A stretch of DNA of 64,000 nt from Apium graveolens (GCF_009905375.1 NC_133650.1:297413957-297477956), one strand, 5' to 3'. Counted from the first letter of the stretch, positions 24,393-36,872 are shown. A program made the numbers and translations. Notes: generated by a model from the letters alone, not told the origin.

Positions 24393-24404
24393 GTTCTGAT
24401 ACCA
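24393..24404 (-). other. Element D primer-binding site, one mismatch
   Basis: The minus strand reads TGGTATCAGAAC; F and the other elements have GAGC. One G to A change at the distal end may slightly weaken tRNA pairing. Confidence 0.85.
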
Positions 24405-24406
24405 AT

Positions 24407-25737
24407 TGTTAGGTCCCAATTTGTTTGTAGAAGGGGGGGTTGAATGCAAACAATACCGTTTCGTCGAATAAAATGCGGAATAAAATTGTGAAACAAAATT
24501 CAAGTTAAATAAAACTTTTATTAAACTTGAAAGGTGTTACAACTACGGTATCGGTTACAAGGGATTAATCTCAAATCAATTATTACAAATCTAGAATAAA
24601 TTCGACATGAACTTTTTCTATTTTTGTAATTAAAAGATCAAATGCTAAAAGCGATTTGAGATTAAGTTCTAGGGATTTTAATCCGCTAGATTGATACACA
24701 AGAACAAGAGAGTGATTTCTAGTTGATTGGATTTAACTTTACAAGCTAGAAATTGTAAACTTGAATTAGCAGATAAGATGAAATATTTTGGCTGCTTGTT
24801 CTCTTTTTGTTCTTGGCTTCTGTTTGATTGCTCTCTGTATGTGTTATGTAAATGAATTGGTCTCTGCTTGTTTTTAATCACCACAGCCGAGAATGTTGAA
24901 CTGGTGTGACAATCCTTTAGAGCTAGTAAGACAATTAAAATGAACTAGCAAGAGTTTCGGTATGACTATTGATTGTCATACCGATTGTCATAGTAGTACA
25001 AATGAAATTGTCTTACTGAATTAATAAGTGATTTTAATCTAAACAATAATTCTATCAAGACAATCAACTGAATTAGCATGACTTTCGGTATGACTATCAA
25101 TTGTCATACCGATTGTCATACTAGTACAATCAGTTGTCTTTTTAGAATTAAAACAGATTTTAATCAATTAAAATTCTGTAAATCCTTAATATTAATTCTA
25201 ACTTAATTAATCAATTTAATTCAATTAATCAATAAATTAATCTTTGCTGATATAATTTATTTTCTTAATTAAATTATATGACTTAATTAATTAATAGAGA
25301 ATTAATACTAACGCTGAGCAGCATCCATTCTTCTGACAATCTTCTGAAAGTCACTGAGACTTATGAATCAATTCCGCCACTTCAATGCTGACACTCGATG
25401 TACTGTCTGGTTCATGAGTGACTAACTTCCGTGACGTTTCTTCATGTCTTGACTTTGATATTCTGATTGAATCCTTGTAATAAATTGATACCTTGACGAG
25501 ATCTCTGTCACTTGATTAAATCCACGATCTTGATTTACATCACTGAGGCATGATCAAATTCTTGAACTTCTTCCAGTGAATCTTCAAGTCTGCAGATGAA
25601 CAATGTTTCTTTGATCTTTGACAGATGTTACTTTATGAGATCTCTCTGATGATTGATCCACTATTTACTTATTACATTCTTATTTGAGTTGAGTTAAATA
25701 CTCGAATAAACGAGTAGGCTATGACATATGCCTTTCA
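24407..25737 (-). repeat. Element D 5' LTR (1,331 bp)
   Basis: It pairs with 12495-13821 and has the same palindrome clusters and C-rich tract. Against the left copy I count about 8-9 substitutions plus indels of 3 and 1 bases. It ends GCCTTTCA, followed by TSD CATTA at 25738-25742. Confidence 0.95.
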
Positions 25738-26551
25738 CATTATCACTCCTTATGGTTTTCAAAGAGTCTTTGACCAATTTATCCAGTTGTTAGACATGAT
25801 CAATCAAGATAGATGCAGTTTCACTTTTTGTGTGCAAGAAATACACCCATGTGTATCTAGTGAACTCATCTACTATGACCAAGGCATATTTCTTCTTTGC
25901 AATAGACATGACATTCACTGAACCAAATAGATCAACATGTAGTAGATGATAAGGCTCAAGAATTGATGATTCAGTCTTGCTCTTGAATGAGGATTTTCTT
26001 TGTTTGGCCTTCTGACAAGAATCACAAAGGCCATCAGGAGCAAATACTGACTTTGGCAGTCCTCTCACAAGATCTTTCTTGACTAGTTCATTTATATTGT
26101 TGAAATTTAAATAAGAGAGTTTCTTGTGCCAATTCCAGCTTTCTTCAATTGATGCTCTACTCATCAGACATATTGCAGAACCATCAGTACTTGTTGAAAG
26201 CTTAGCTTCATAAATGTTACCACGCCTGTATCCTTTCAGAACAACTTTTCCTTTAGATTTACTCACAACTTCACAGTGTTCTTCAAAGAAATCAACATGA
26301 TAACCTCTGTCACAGATTTGACTTATACTCAGCAGATTGTGTTTAAGTCCTGAGACTAGAGCTACTTCTTTAATGATGACATTCCCAAGATTGATATTGC
26401 CATATCCCAATGTTTTTCCAATGTTGCCATCTCCATAAGAAACACTTGGGCCAGCTTTCTCCACAAAGTCTGATAGCAGGGCTATATTTCCAGTCATATG
26501 TCCTGAACATCCACTGTCCAGAACTAGGATATTTTACCTGTTGCCCTGCAA
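25738..26551 (-). pseudogene. pol: Element C pol, 5' part: protease and integrase N-terminus
   Basis: It follows gag after the TAG-TGG-TCT-TTG-TGA double stop and a TGCAG/GG site (AG at 26546-26547). It holds protease DSGCSGHMTG, the integrase HHCC region (SWNWHKKLSYLNF, CDSCQKAKQRK) and the first catalytic Asp (HVDLFGSVN). A stop lies just before protease (AAA to TAA, about 26534-26536) and another at 25790. The first zinc-site region has SYLNF where relatives have SHLNF, so a zinc-binding His is lost. The frame is continuous with 12489 after D is removed. Confidence 0.92.
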
Positions 26552-26563
26552 TCACAAAGACCA

Positions 26564-28903
26564 CTAATGATTAGTTTTAAGGACCAAGACTTGCTTGGAT
26601 CCTTTGGCCTTATCAAGTTTATTAACATTTGCAGCGGATTTAGCATCAGAGTTTATGTTAACATTTTTCTTATCAGAATTTACACTATCAGACTTTGTAT
26701 CAGAATTTACACTAGAAGGAACAATGGAAACTTTCTTTAAAGAAGGTTTTATTTGATAATAATCATAGTACAAACTATGATATTCCTTACAAGTATAAAT
26801 GGAATGCCATAAAATACCACAATGAATACAAGGATTTTGTGGCTTATATCTAACAGACTGACTCTTAACTCCTGACTTTGAAGGTAAGGAGTTTATGCTC
26901 TTATTCTTCCTGCAAAAAGAAGCCAGATGGTTAGAACTTCCATAGTTATGACACGTTTTCCTAGGAGCTTCAGAAACAGGCTTATAATCATTACTTTTAT
27001 TCACACCTTCCTTTCCATTCCTATTTTTCCTAGGTGATTTTACCTTGTTTGCATTCTTAACATCTTTCAGCTTATGCTTAAGCTGCTTTTTAGTCATTAA
27101 GCCTATGTTTACTTCAGCTGTCTTTTCCTGTTTTAGTTTATCAGAAGTTAATCCCTCTTTAACTTCTAATTTCTCATTATCAGACTTTACAGTTACAAAC
27201 TTAACAGGTTTTAACTTTGGCTTTTGCTTAACAACAATAGGCTTAATTTCTACAGTTCCTTTATCATTCTTATCCTCTCCATAACCTAAGCCCTCTTTCC
27301 AATTTTCACTACTTAGCAAATTTTGAGTTGTTCTGCCAGAGTTAGTCCAAGTCCTGATAATCTCTCTTTCCTTTTCTAACTCAGTTTTTAGAGATTCATT
27401 CATTTTTAGCACTTCATCCCTAACATAAAAAGCATCATCTCTATCCTTCTGAGTTTGATGGAACATAACTAACTCTTTTTCTAAGAAATCATTTCTTTTC
27501 TTAAAAGCAAGATTTTCAGAAGTTAATCTTTCACATGTTAAAGTTTAATCTCTATAACTAACAAACATGGTTTTAAGATATCTTCTCAACTCATTAATAT
27601 CATCAGTATGAAAAGCATAAGTAGTCTGAGGTACCTTTGTTTCAGCAGCTTCAGAACTGCTCTCAGCACTTGCTTTATCAACATTTGCCATCAAAGCATA
27701 GTTCTCCTCACTTTCAGAGTCTGAGGTGTCTGACCAGCTTTTCTTCTTTGTGACAAGAGCCTTGCCTTTGTCACCCTTCACTTTCTTGCAATCAGGAGAT
27801 ATGTGGCCTTTCTCACCACAGTTATAGCATTTGACATTGGTATAATCTCCTCTATCAGACTTTCCTCATCTGCCCTCAGATCTTCTGAAATTCTTCTTAT
27901 CAGAACTTGTGCCTTTCCTGGAAAACTTCTTTCCCTTCCTGAACTTCCTGTATGCAATCTTTGTGATCCCTTTCACCATAAGAGCACACAGCTTCATCAT
28001 CTCCTCATCAGCATCAGTCTCAGGCAAGCTTTCAGAATCTGAGTCATCATCACTTTCAGAACTTGATGACTCTGTATCAGACTTTATGAAAAGAGCTTTA
28101 CCCTTGTCTTTCCTTGAGGTAGCTACCTTGGGGGATTCTTCTTTAGCTTTAAGAGCAACTGTCCTTGACTTTCCTCCTTTCCTCTTGCTTCTTTGTTCCA
28201 TCTCAAGTTCATGAGTATTGAGCATTCCATAAATTTCATCAAGAGTTGTTTCATCAAGACTGTAGTTGTCTCTTATTGTTGTTGCCTTCAAATCCCAACA
28301 TTCAGGAAGAGCTAACAGGAATTTAAGGTTTGAATCTTCAAGATCATACTCCTTATTAACCAGTTACAGATCATTCAAGAGTTTGACAAATCTATCATAT
28401 AAATCAGTCAATAACTCATTAGCCTTTGAGTCAAAGTGTTCATACTCTTGAGTGAGTATTGTCTTCCTGTTCTTCTTAATTGTATCAGTTCCCTGACACC
28501 TTGTTTCCAGAGCATCCCATATCTCCTTTGCAGTCTTGCAGTTAATTACCCTGTTTGACATTACATTATCAATGGCACTATGCAGTAAGTGTCGTACCTT
28601 AGCATCCTTAGCAATTGATGCAATATCTTCAGCAGTATAATCACTCTTCTCCTTTGGTACAGTCTTTGCTGCTTCACCTGCAACTGCAACAGCAAGCTTG
28701 GTTGGTTTGTGAGGTCCTTCCTTGATTCTATCAAGATATTCTGGATCTGTAGCTTCCAGAAACATGGTCATCCTCACCTTCCATATGGCATATTCAGATG
28801 GTCTTAGTATGGGAACTCTGATGGTCTCATACCGATTTTGAATTTGTATCTTTGGAGGTTCTTCAGTTTTAGTAGGCTTAGTTGGAGTTTTTGTGCCAGA
28901 CAT
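26564..28903 (-). pseudogene. gag: Element C gag, frame kept but three nonsense codons
   Basis: Start ATG 28903 (MSGTKTPTKPTKTEEPPK), end at 26564 (LKTNH stop), the same extent as the intact gag of E. Stops are at 28364, 27866 (GGA to TGA) and 27545 (CAA to TAA); B has the last at the same codon. The mid-protein knuckle CYNCGEKGHISPDC is intact. In the C-terminal pair, the first reads CHNYGSSNHL, having lost its second Cys, while CIHCGILWHSIYTC is intact. No indels against E were noticed. Confidence 0.92.
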
Positions 28904-28945
28904 GATTGTGTTTGGATCTTAAACTGTATGTGCGTTAACAGATAG

Positions 28946-28957
28946 GCTCTGATACCA
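28946..28957 (-). other. Element C primer-binding site
   Basis: The minus strand reads TGGTATCAGAGC, two bases from the LTR, and matches initiator Met-tRNA. Confidence 0.9.
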
Positions 28958-28959
28958 CT

Positions 28960-29551
28960 TGTTAGGTCACACACACTGTAGATGGAGTGAATACAGTGTA
29001 AAGTATAATCAAATCGAACTCTAATAACTCAAGTAACAGAAAATAAACTTTATTGAAACAATAAACTCTGTTACAGTATGGAACTGTTACCTCTCAGTGA
29101 TGAACAAATATCACGAGAGTTGCTAAGGTTACAATGAATAATCTTCTCGAATATGATAACACTTATAGTGTAAACCCTATGTCTGTGTTTATATACTACA
29201 CAGTTACAAGATAATCACTAATTGATATGGAATATAATTCTGCTTCCTAAAATATATCAATCAGATATCTTTTCTTCCAAGTATTCTATTCTTCATAGAA
29301 TTCCTTCTTCATGCATATCTCTTCTTATGTTTATCTCGATCTTCTTTCCTTTAATCAGCTACTGTCCTTATCTGAACGTCCTTCAGCACTTAAGTTCTGA
29401 TATCCATCTTCTGATGATTATCTCCTGATAATATAAGTACTGATATCCTTAAGACGTGACTTTCAGTAAGTACTGATTTATCCTGTTTAAGTAAGATCTG
29501 AAAACTAAACATAAATCATATTAGCCATGACATTATCAAATATATCTAACA
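28960..29551 (-). repeat. Element C 5' LTR (592 bp)
   Basis: TATA box on the minus strand at plus 29188-29195. The ends are TGTTAGGTC and TCTAACA on the plus strand, followed by TSD GACAA at 29552-29556. About 14 substitutions against 3073-3664 and no length change. Confidence 0.95.
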
Positions 29552-31451
29552 GACAATACTCACTCAAGAGCATGAACACTTTGACTTAAAGGCTAATGAG
29601 TCATTGACTGATTTATATGATAGATTTGTCAAACTCTTGAATGACTTGTCACTGGTTGATAAGGAGTATGATCTTGAAGATTCAAACCTTAAATTCCTGT
29701 TGGCTCTTCTTGAAAGCTGGGATTTGAAGGCAACAACAATAAGAGACAACTATAATCTTGATGAAACAACTCTTGATGAAATTTATGGGATGCTCAAGAC
29801 TCATGAACTTGAGATGGAACAAAGAATCAAGAGGAAAGGAGGAAAGTCAAGAACAGTTGCTCTTAAGGCTGAAGAAGAATCCCCCAAGGAAGCTACCTCA
29901 AGGAAAGGCAAGGGTAAAGCTCTCTTCAAAAAGTCTGATACTGAGTCATCAAGTTCTGATAGTGATGATGACTCAGAATCTGAAAGCTTGCCTGAGACAG
30001 ATGCTGATGAAGAGATGATGAAGTTGTGTGTTCTTATGGTGAAAGGAATCACGAAGATTGCATACAGAAAGTTCAGGAAGGGAAAGAAGTTTTCTAGGTT
30101 AGGTGCAAGTTCTGATAAGAAGAATTTCAGAAAATCTGAGGGCAAAGGAGGAAAGTCTGACAGAGGAGATTATACAAATGTCAAATGCTACAACCGTGGT
30201 GAGAAAGGCCACATATCTCCTGATTGCAAGAAAGTGAAGGGTGACAAAGGCAAGGCTCTTGTCACAAAGAAGAAAAGCTGGTCAGACACCTCAGACTCTG
30301 AAAGTGAGGAGAACTATGCTTTGATGGCAAATGTTGATAAAGCAAGTGCTGAGAGCAGTTCTGAAGCTGCTGAAACAAAGGTACCTCAGACTACTTATGC
30401 TTTTCATACTGATGATATTAATGAGTTGAGAAGATATCTTAAAACCATGTTTGTTAGTTATAGAGATTAAACTTTAACATGTGAAAGATTAACTTCTGAA
30501 AATCTTGCTTTTAAGAAAAGAAATGATTTCTTAGAAAAAGAGTTAGTTATGTTCCATCAAACTCAGAAGGATAGAGATGATGCTTTTTATGTTAGGGATG
30601 AAGTGCTAAAAATGAATGAATCTCTAAAAGCTGAGTTAGAAAAGGAAAGAGAGATTATCAGGACTTGGACTAACTCTGGCAGAACAACTCAGAATTTGTT
30701 AAGTAGTGAAAACTGGAAAGAGGGCTTAGGTTATGGAGAGGATAAGAATGATAAAGGAATTGTAGATATTAAGCCTATAGTTGTTAAACAAAAGCCAAAG
30801 TTAAAATCTGTTAAGTTTGTAGCTGTAAAGTCTGATACTGAGAAATCAGAAGTTAAAAAGGAATTAACTTCTGATAAACTAAAACAGGAAAAGACAACTG
30901 AAGTAAACGTAGGCTTAATGATAAAGTAGCAGCTTAAGCATAAGCTGAAAGGTGTTAAGAATGCAAACAAGGTAAAATCAACTAGGAAAAATATGAATGG
31001 AAAGGAAGGTGTGAATAAAAACAATGATTATAAACCTGTTCCTGATGCTCCTAGAAAAACATGTCACAACTGTAGAAGTTCTAACCACCTGGCTTCTTTT
31101 TGCAGGAAGAATAAGAACATAAACTCCTTACCTTCAAAATCAGAAGTTAAGAGTCAGTCTGTTAGATATAATCCACAAAATCCTTGTTTTCATTGTGGTA
31201 GTTTATGGCATTCCATTTATACTTGTAAGGAATATCATAGTCTGTACTATGATTATTATCAAATAAAACATTCTTTAAAGAAAGTCAACATTGTTCCTGC
31301 TAGTGTAAGTTCTGATTCAAAGTCTGATAGTGTAAATTCTGATAAGAAAAATGTTAACATAAACTCTGATGCTAAATCCGCTGCAAATGTTAACAAACTT
31401 AATAAGGCCAAAGGATCCAAGCAAATCCGGGTCCTTAAAACTAATCATTAG
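29552..31451 (+). pseudogene. gag: Element B gag, C-terminal part (right of C)
   Basis: It continues the N-terminal part at 2628-3072 in the same frame. It holds the rest of the UBN2-like region, the acidic Ser/Asp stretch (SDTESSSSDSDDDSESES) and three CCHC-type sites. The first reads CYNRGEKGHISPDC, so its second Cys is lost; the other two (CHNCRSSNHLASFC and CFHCGSLWHSIYTC) keep all ligands. Stops are at 30468-30470 (CAA to TAA, shared with C) and 30927-30929 (AAG to TAG). The natural gag end is TAG 31449-31451. Confidence 0.92.
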
Positions 31452-31463
31452 TGGTCTTTATGA

Positions 31464-33972
31464 TTGCAGGGCAACAGAAAAAACATCCTAGTTCTGGACA
31501 GTGGATGTTCAGGACATATGACTGGAAATAAAGCCCTGCTATCAGACTTTGTGGAGAAAGCTGGCCCAAGTGTTTCTTATGGAGATGGCAACATTGGAAA
31601 AACATTGGGATATGGCAATATCAATTTTGGGAATGTCATCATTAAAGAAGTAGCTATGGTCTCAGGACTTAAACACAATCTGCTGAGTGTCAGTCAAATC
31701 TGTGACAGAGGTTATCATGTGGATTTCTTTGAAGAACACTGTGAAGTTGTAAGTAAATCTACATGTAAAGTTGTTCTGAAAGGATACAGGCGTGGTAACA
31801 TTTATGAAGCCAAGCTTTCAACAAGTACTGATGGTTCTGCAATCTGTCTGATGAGTAGAGCATCAATTGAAGAAAGCTGGAATTGGCACAAGAAACTCTC
31901 TCATTTAAATTTCAACAATATAAATGAACTAGTCAAGAAAGATCTTGTGAGAGGACTGCCAAAGTCAGTATTAGATCCCGATGGCCTTTGTGATTCTTGT
32001 CAGAAGGCTAAACAAAGGAAATCCTCATTCAAGAGCAAGACCGAATCATCAATTCTTGAGCCTTATCACCTTCTACATGTTGATCTATTTGGTCCAGTAA
32101 ATGTCATGTCTATTGCAAAGAAGAAATATGCTATGGTCATAGTGGATGAGTTCGCCAGATACACATGGGTGTATTTCTTGCACACAAAAAGTGAAACTGC
32201 ATCTATCTTGATTGATCATGTCAGGCAACTGGATAAATTGGTCAAAGATTCTGTAAAAATAATAAGAAGCGATAATGGTACTGAGTTCAAGAATTTGATA
32301 ATGGAAGAGTTCTGCAAAAACCATGGAATCAAGCAGGAATTTTCTGCTCCTGGAACTCCACAGCAAAATGGAGTTGTTAAAAGAAAGAATAGAACTCTCA
32401 TTGAAGCTGCACGTACAATGCTTGATGAAGCAAAACTTCCAACCTATTTCTGGGCCGAAGCTGTGCAGACTGCTTGTTTTACTCAAAATGCAACACTCAT
32501 TAACAAGCAAGGAAAGACACCATATGAGATGGTGAAGAAAAAGAAGCCAAATCTGAAGTATTTTCATGTATTTGGATGCAAGTGTTTTGTTCTCAAGACT
32601 CATCCTGAACAGCTATCCAAATTTGATCTAAAAGCTGATGAAGGAATCTTTGTTGGATATCCACTTTCCACAAAAGCCTTCAGAGTCTATAACTTGAGAA
32701 CAAGAGTGGTCATAGAATCTATCAATGTCTCTTTTGATGATAAGAAGATTACTGGACTTGAAGATTTCAATGATCATGATCAGCTGAGATTTAAAAATGA
32801 AGACTTAAATTCTGATACCGAAAATCCTGACAGTCTAAATCATGAGACTGCAATCTCTGATTGATTAAACTCTGATGTCGTTGAAACTGTGGTGACTACG
32901 CCAAAGGAAAATGCACCTATGCAGGGGGAGCATACTCAAGATACAACCACATCTCAAGAAGCATCAGAACATACATCTGGCTCTTCAAGTTCTGATTCAT
33001 CAAGCTCTGATAAGCCAAGTTCTGATAATTCTGAAAACTTAAATTCTGAAGAATCCAACTCAGAGAGCATAGTTTCAGGGGGAGCATCAGAAAATATTGA
33101 TGAAGATAGCATGGATCATGGGGGAGCATCCAGTTCTAGAGAAAACCTTCCATCTGCAAGGAAGTGGACTAAATCACATACACCTGACTTAATTATTAGA
33201 AATCCTGATGCAGGTGTCAGAACTAAAACAGCTACTTCAAGTGAATGTCTTTACAATTCTTTTCTTTCTCAGACTGAACCAAAGAAAGTGGAAGAAACTC
33301 TTCAAGATGCTGATTGGGTGCAATCAATGTAGGAAGAGTTAAATGAATTTGAAAGAAATAAAGTCTGGACCCTAGTACCAAGACCAAAGAACAGATCTGT
33401 TGTTGGTACAAAGTGGGTATTCAGAAACAAAACTGATAGTGATGGCATAATTACAAGGAATAAGGCAAGGTTGGTTGTAAAAGGATATTCTCAACAGGAG
33501 GGAATTGATTATGATGAAACATTTGCACCAGTTGCTAGATTGGAAGCCATAAGGATATTTTTGGCTTATGCTGCTCACAAAAAGTTTACTGTCTTTCAAA
33601 AGGATGTGAAAAGTACTTTTCTCAATGGAGAATTGGAGGAGGAAGTATATGTTGAACAACCTCTAGGGTTTGTAGATCCCAAATATCCTAATCATGTCTA
33701 CAGGCTTGATAAAGCACTTTATGGCCTTAAGCAAGCTCCAAGAGCATGGTATGAGACTTTAGCTCAGTTTCTTCTGGAAAGTGGATTTAACAGAGGAACT
33801 ATATACAAAACACTGTTCTACCTCAACCATGGAAATGACTTACTTCTGGTCCAGATATATGTTGATGATATCATCTTTGGTTCTACAAACGACAGACTTT
33901 GCAAGAAGTTTGCCAAACTGATGTAGTCAAGATATCAAATGAGTATGATGGGGGAACTTAGCTATTTTCTGG
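31464..33972 (+). pseudogene. pol: Element B pol, truncated in RT, three nonsense codons
   Basis: It starts after the double stop (TAG 31449, TGA 31461) at the TGCAG/GG site (AG 31468-31469). Protease DSGCSGHMTG, integrase HHCC and DDE segments, the Ser-rich linker and RT up to YVDDIIFGS and [10 protein letters not shown] are present. Stops are at 32862-32864 (GGA to TGA), 33330-33332 (CAG to TAG) and 33924-33926 (CAG to TAG). Catalytic-region changes include VVKRKNRT for VVERKNRT, so the integrase Glu is lost, and [12 protein letters not shown] for [12 protein letters not shown]. The gene stops at the junction with family III ORF3 and has no RNase H. Confidence 0.93.
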
Positions 33973-35930
33973 GCCTTTCTCCCCTCCCAGATCCAACACC
34001 TCTGGCTCCCTCACGGGATTCTCCACTCGCAGATTTATCTGGAGAAAGTGGAGGGCAACTCGGTCAATCTATCCCTGAAGCAATTCAGACATCTATTTCA
34101 CATGAAATGATAGGTTTGACTGAGGATCGGGACTCGCGAATTCCCATTGCACCACCACTGACCTCTCTTAAAGAGGCTAGGGTGATTTTAAATGCAGGTA
34201 CAGAAGATCAGCCTCAGGAAGACTCCTCACGAGTAATTATATTGAGAGATACACATGCACTTGAGATGAGTGAATTAAACAGGAGAGATATTCAGATGAG
34301 CGCACACACAGATACAAACACTGAAAATTTGTTAGCTCAAATTGCTGATCTCAAGGAACAACTTGCAAAAAGTCAGGCTGAAGCTAAATCATTCAAAGCA
34401 CAAGTGGTTGAACGGTCTTCTTCTTCCACCTCTGTCAATAATCAGCTGGCTCTTATCAGGACTGAAATATCAGATTTGAAGACATCTGTTGTACCAAATC
34501 TTAACTCAATCCAGGAATCTCCAACGTTATCAGCTGACGACATTTCAAACTTCTGCTCACTACATACAAGAATGACTTCTCTTGAAGACTTGGTTGAAAT
34601 GAATCATTCACTGGATTCCTCCAGATTTCTGAAGATAGAGACGGGTATGGAACATCTGAATGAAGGGATGAAGCACCTGTACTACATGATCAAAATTTCT
34701 CACTGTCCTAATGAAGAACAAAGGACTTTCTTTGAAGGGCTGTCTGGTGGAGGCTCAGGCTCGGGAGGTGATGGAGGTCATGGAGGATCTAAAGGAAAGT
34801 CTGTAGAGGATTCCTCAACTAAGGGGGAGAAGAAAGGAAGAAGTGATAAGGGAAAAGAAAAAGAGTCGTCTACTGGAGGCACAGGGAAGCCTGATGATAT
34901 CTACTATAGTGGAGAACAGGATGACTTTGATATTTGTGACGTTCCCATTGAACCAGTCTTGGGAGATAAGGATGGTTTCTTTGAAGCTGGGGAGGAAAGT
35001 GATTTTGGAGAATGGGAAGAGGAAGCTCCAGTGGATCCTCTGTTTGAGAAAGAGTTTCAGCAGCAGCAGTCAGAGATGAAAAGAAAAGAAGCTGAACTCA
35101 AAAAGGTCTCCCAGATCATTGACATGAGGAAAGACATACAAAGAACAAAAACTCTTCAAAAGCAACGTCTTCATGACATTAAGGCTCAAGAAAGGAGAAG
35201 AGATGTCAGACTGAAGATTGGTGAAAAATGGGATGAAGTTAGGAGAGTACTTGATATGCCTCAGCTGAGCACAAACAATGATAGACAGTTTCTACATCTT
35301 CTGGACAAGCTGGAGATCTCTAATCCAAACAATGACATGTACATGAATGCTATAAAGACTGAAGTCTCAAGGATCACAGCTGCCTTTGACAGATCCCTAA
35401 ATGAGATGAGCATATTTGTATATTGTCAGAGCGAAGGATCTTTCAAGGTGTCACTTCATCTGTTTGAGAATCGTTCTTTGTCAGAGATTTGGGTTCTTCT
35501 CAACAAAGTAAAAAGAAGCTCAGAATTGAATGAAGTTCTTCGAGAAAGGCTCAAAGAGTTTGCCAGCAGGGCTAGTCCTCAAGTGGTCAACAATCCTCAT
35601 CAGGTAAGATTCTTTAAGTCTGACTGTCTTCAAATCTGCCAGCTCGATTCACAATCTCTTAAAGACTACTCAGCTAAGCATCTGGTCTGGATGGAACATC
35701 ACTTAAGAACTGCTGGATATTCATCCATGTTGAAAACTCAAGCAGCTGATCTGATTCAAGCTTATTATGAAAAGAATATTAAAAGGTACAATCAACTCAA
35801 GAATAAGCTAAAGATAGTTGGAGTTCAACCAGTCAGGCCAGACAGCTTCACTTCAGAAAAGGATCGTGTCTTTGACAAGGAGTTGCTTCAAGATTTAGAA
35901 GAAGGTGAAGTCAGAAGAGAAGACAACTGA
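33973..35930 (+). pseudogene. Family III ORF3, C-terminal 650 codons, fused to B pol
   Basis: It matches D ORF3 from about residue 495 (SPLPDPTPLAP, then DSPLADLSGESGGQLGQSIP) to its end (EEGEVRREDN), with many substitutions and a small extra Gly-rich insertion near 34775. Linker, coiled coils, acidic region and C-terminal domain are all open. By chance it is in frame with the RT fragment before it, giving a 663-codon chimeric frame from 33939. The N-terminal domain is missing. It belongs to a family III element that shares the LTR at 36193 with F. Confidence 0.9.
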
Positions 35931-36192
35931 ATTCAATTAGCTCAAAACTCAATGTAATATGATTAGAGCTTTATGAATCAAGATAGACTAATGTAGTTAT
36001 ATGTTCAGGCTAGAGGAACATCTATCTTGTATTCACTTGTAAATTTCTTTTGGAATCTGGAAAATGTTAAATATAATCCAGAACTTTTCTACTATTTACT
36101 TTGCATTACTGTTTATATCTTTTTCTTATTTGTTAGTTGAGTTATCCTCTAGGTATTTGTTGTTATTGTCTAACAAGCAAATAGGGGGAGAT
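35931..36192 (+). other. 3' untranslated segment and PPT of the orphan family III end
   Basis: It aligns with D 13822-14083 in reverse. ATAGGGGGAGAT at 36181-36192 is the polypurine tract, directly followed by the LTR start TGAAAGGC. Nothing else is seen. Confidence 0.88.
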
Positions 36193-36872
36193 TGAAAGGC
36201 ATATGTCATAGCCTATTTGTTTATTCGAGGATTTAACTCAACTCAATTAAGAATGTAATAAGTAAATAGTGGATATATCGTCAGAGAGATCTCACAGAAT
36301 AACATATGTCAAAGGATTAAGAAGCATTGTTCATCTACAGACTTGATTACTTCATTCACTGGAAGAAGCTCAAGAAATTGATCAAGCCTCAGTGATATAA
36401 ATCAAGATTGTGGATTTAATCAAGTGACAGAGATCTCGTCAGGGTATCAATTAATTACAAGGATTTAGTCTGAAGAAAATCAAGAGTATCAAGGTCAAGG
36501 CATGAAGAAACGTCACGGAAGTTAGTCACTCATGAACCAGACAGTACATCGAGTGTCAACATTGAAGTGGTGGAATCGATTCATAATTTTCAGTGATTTT
36601 CAGAAGATATTCAGAAGAATGGTTGCTGCTCAAGATTAGTATTAATTCTCTATTAATTAATTAAGTCATATAATTTAATTAAGAAAATAAATTATATCTG
36701 CAAAGATTAATTTATTGATTAATTGAATTAATTGATTAATTAATTCAGAATTAATATTAAGGGTTTTCAGAATTTTTATTAGATTAAAATCTATTATTAA
36801 TTCAGTAAGATAATATGATTTGAACTACTATGACAATCGGTATGACAATTGATAGTCATACCGAAAGTCTTG
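36193..36872 (+). repeat. Element F LTR, left part (680 bp)
   Basis: It starts TGAAAGGCATATGTCATAG, like the reverse complement of the D LTR. It is interrupted at a palindromic word (GATAGTCATACCGAAAGTCTTG) by E. The last five bases, TCTTG, are the TSD of E. Confidence 0.93.

Larger units (their letters stand above)
12495..25737 (-). mobile_element. Element D: full-length family III Ty1/copia, apparently intact
   Basis: D is 13,243 bp, bounded by TGTTAGGTCCC and GCCTTTCA with the 5-bp TSD CATTA. On the minus strand it has 5' LTR, PBS, gag (757 aa), pol (1,119-codon frame), a 1.3-kb spacer with palindromes, ORF3 (1,127 aa), PPT and 3' LTR. None of the three large frames is interrupted. The LTRs differ by about 8-9 substitutions and two small indels in about 1,330 bp (counted by eye), so this is the youngest insertion and the only one here that could be autonomous. 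Confidence 0.96.
3073..29551 (-). mobile_element. Element C: family II Ty1/copia, with D nested inside
   Basis: The outer ends are TATTAGGTC (canonical TG mutated to TA) and TCTAACA, flanked by the perfect 5-bp TSD GACAA at 3068-3072 and 29552-29556. Both LTRs are 592 bp. Without D and its TSD, C is about 13.2 kb. On the minus strand the order is 5' LTR, PBS, gag, pol, a 1.4-kb non-coding region, small ORF, ORF3, PPT, 3' LTR. Gag-pol stays in one frame from 28903 to 9968 across the D insertion but has at least eight nonsense codons. ORF3 also has frameshifts. C cannot be autonomous. About 14 LTR mismatches make it older than D and E. Confidence 0.95.
2012..33972 (+). mobile_element. Element B: family II Ty1/copia, host of C, 3' end lost
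   Basis: B is inserted in A gag and reads left to right: LTR 2012-2571, PBS, gag 2628-3072, then the nested C element, then gag from 29552 and pol to 33972. There it stops in RT and is joined to family III ORF3. With C and one TSD copy removed, gag-pol keeps one frame throughout. All breaks I found are point nonsense changes and one end truncation. The RNase H end, ORF3 and 3' LTR are missing. The likely left TSD (AATGG, 2007-2011) cannot be paired. Confidence 0.93.

Noticed and set aside
32085..32603. 172-codon minus-strand frame opposite B integrase
   Set aside because: A shadow of the integrase on the other strand. Similar frames occur opposite the same domain in C and E, and no independent signal was seen.
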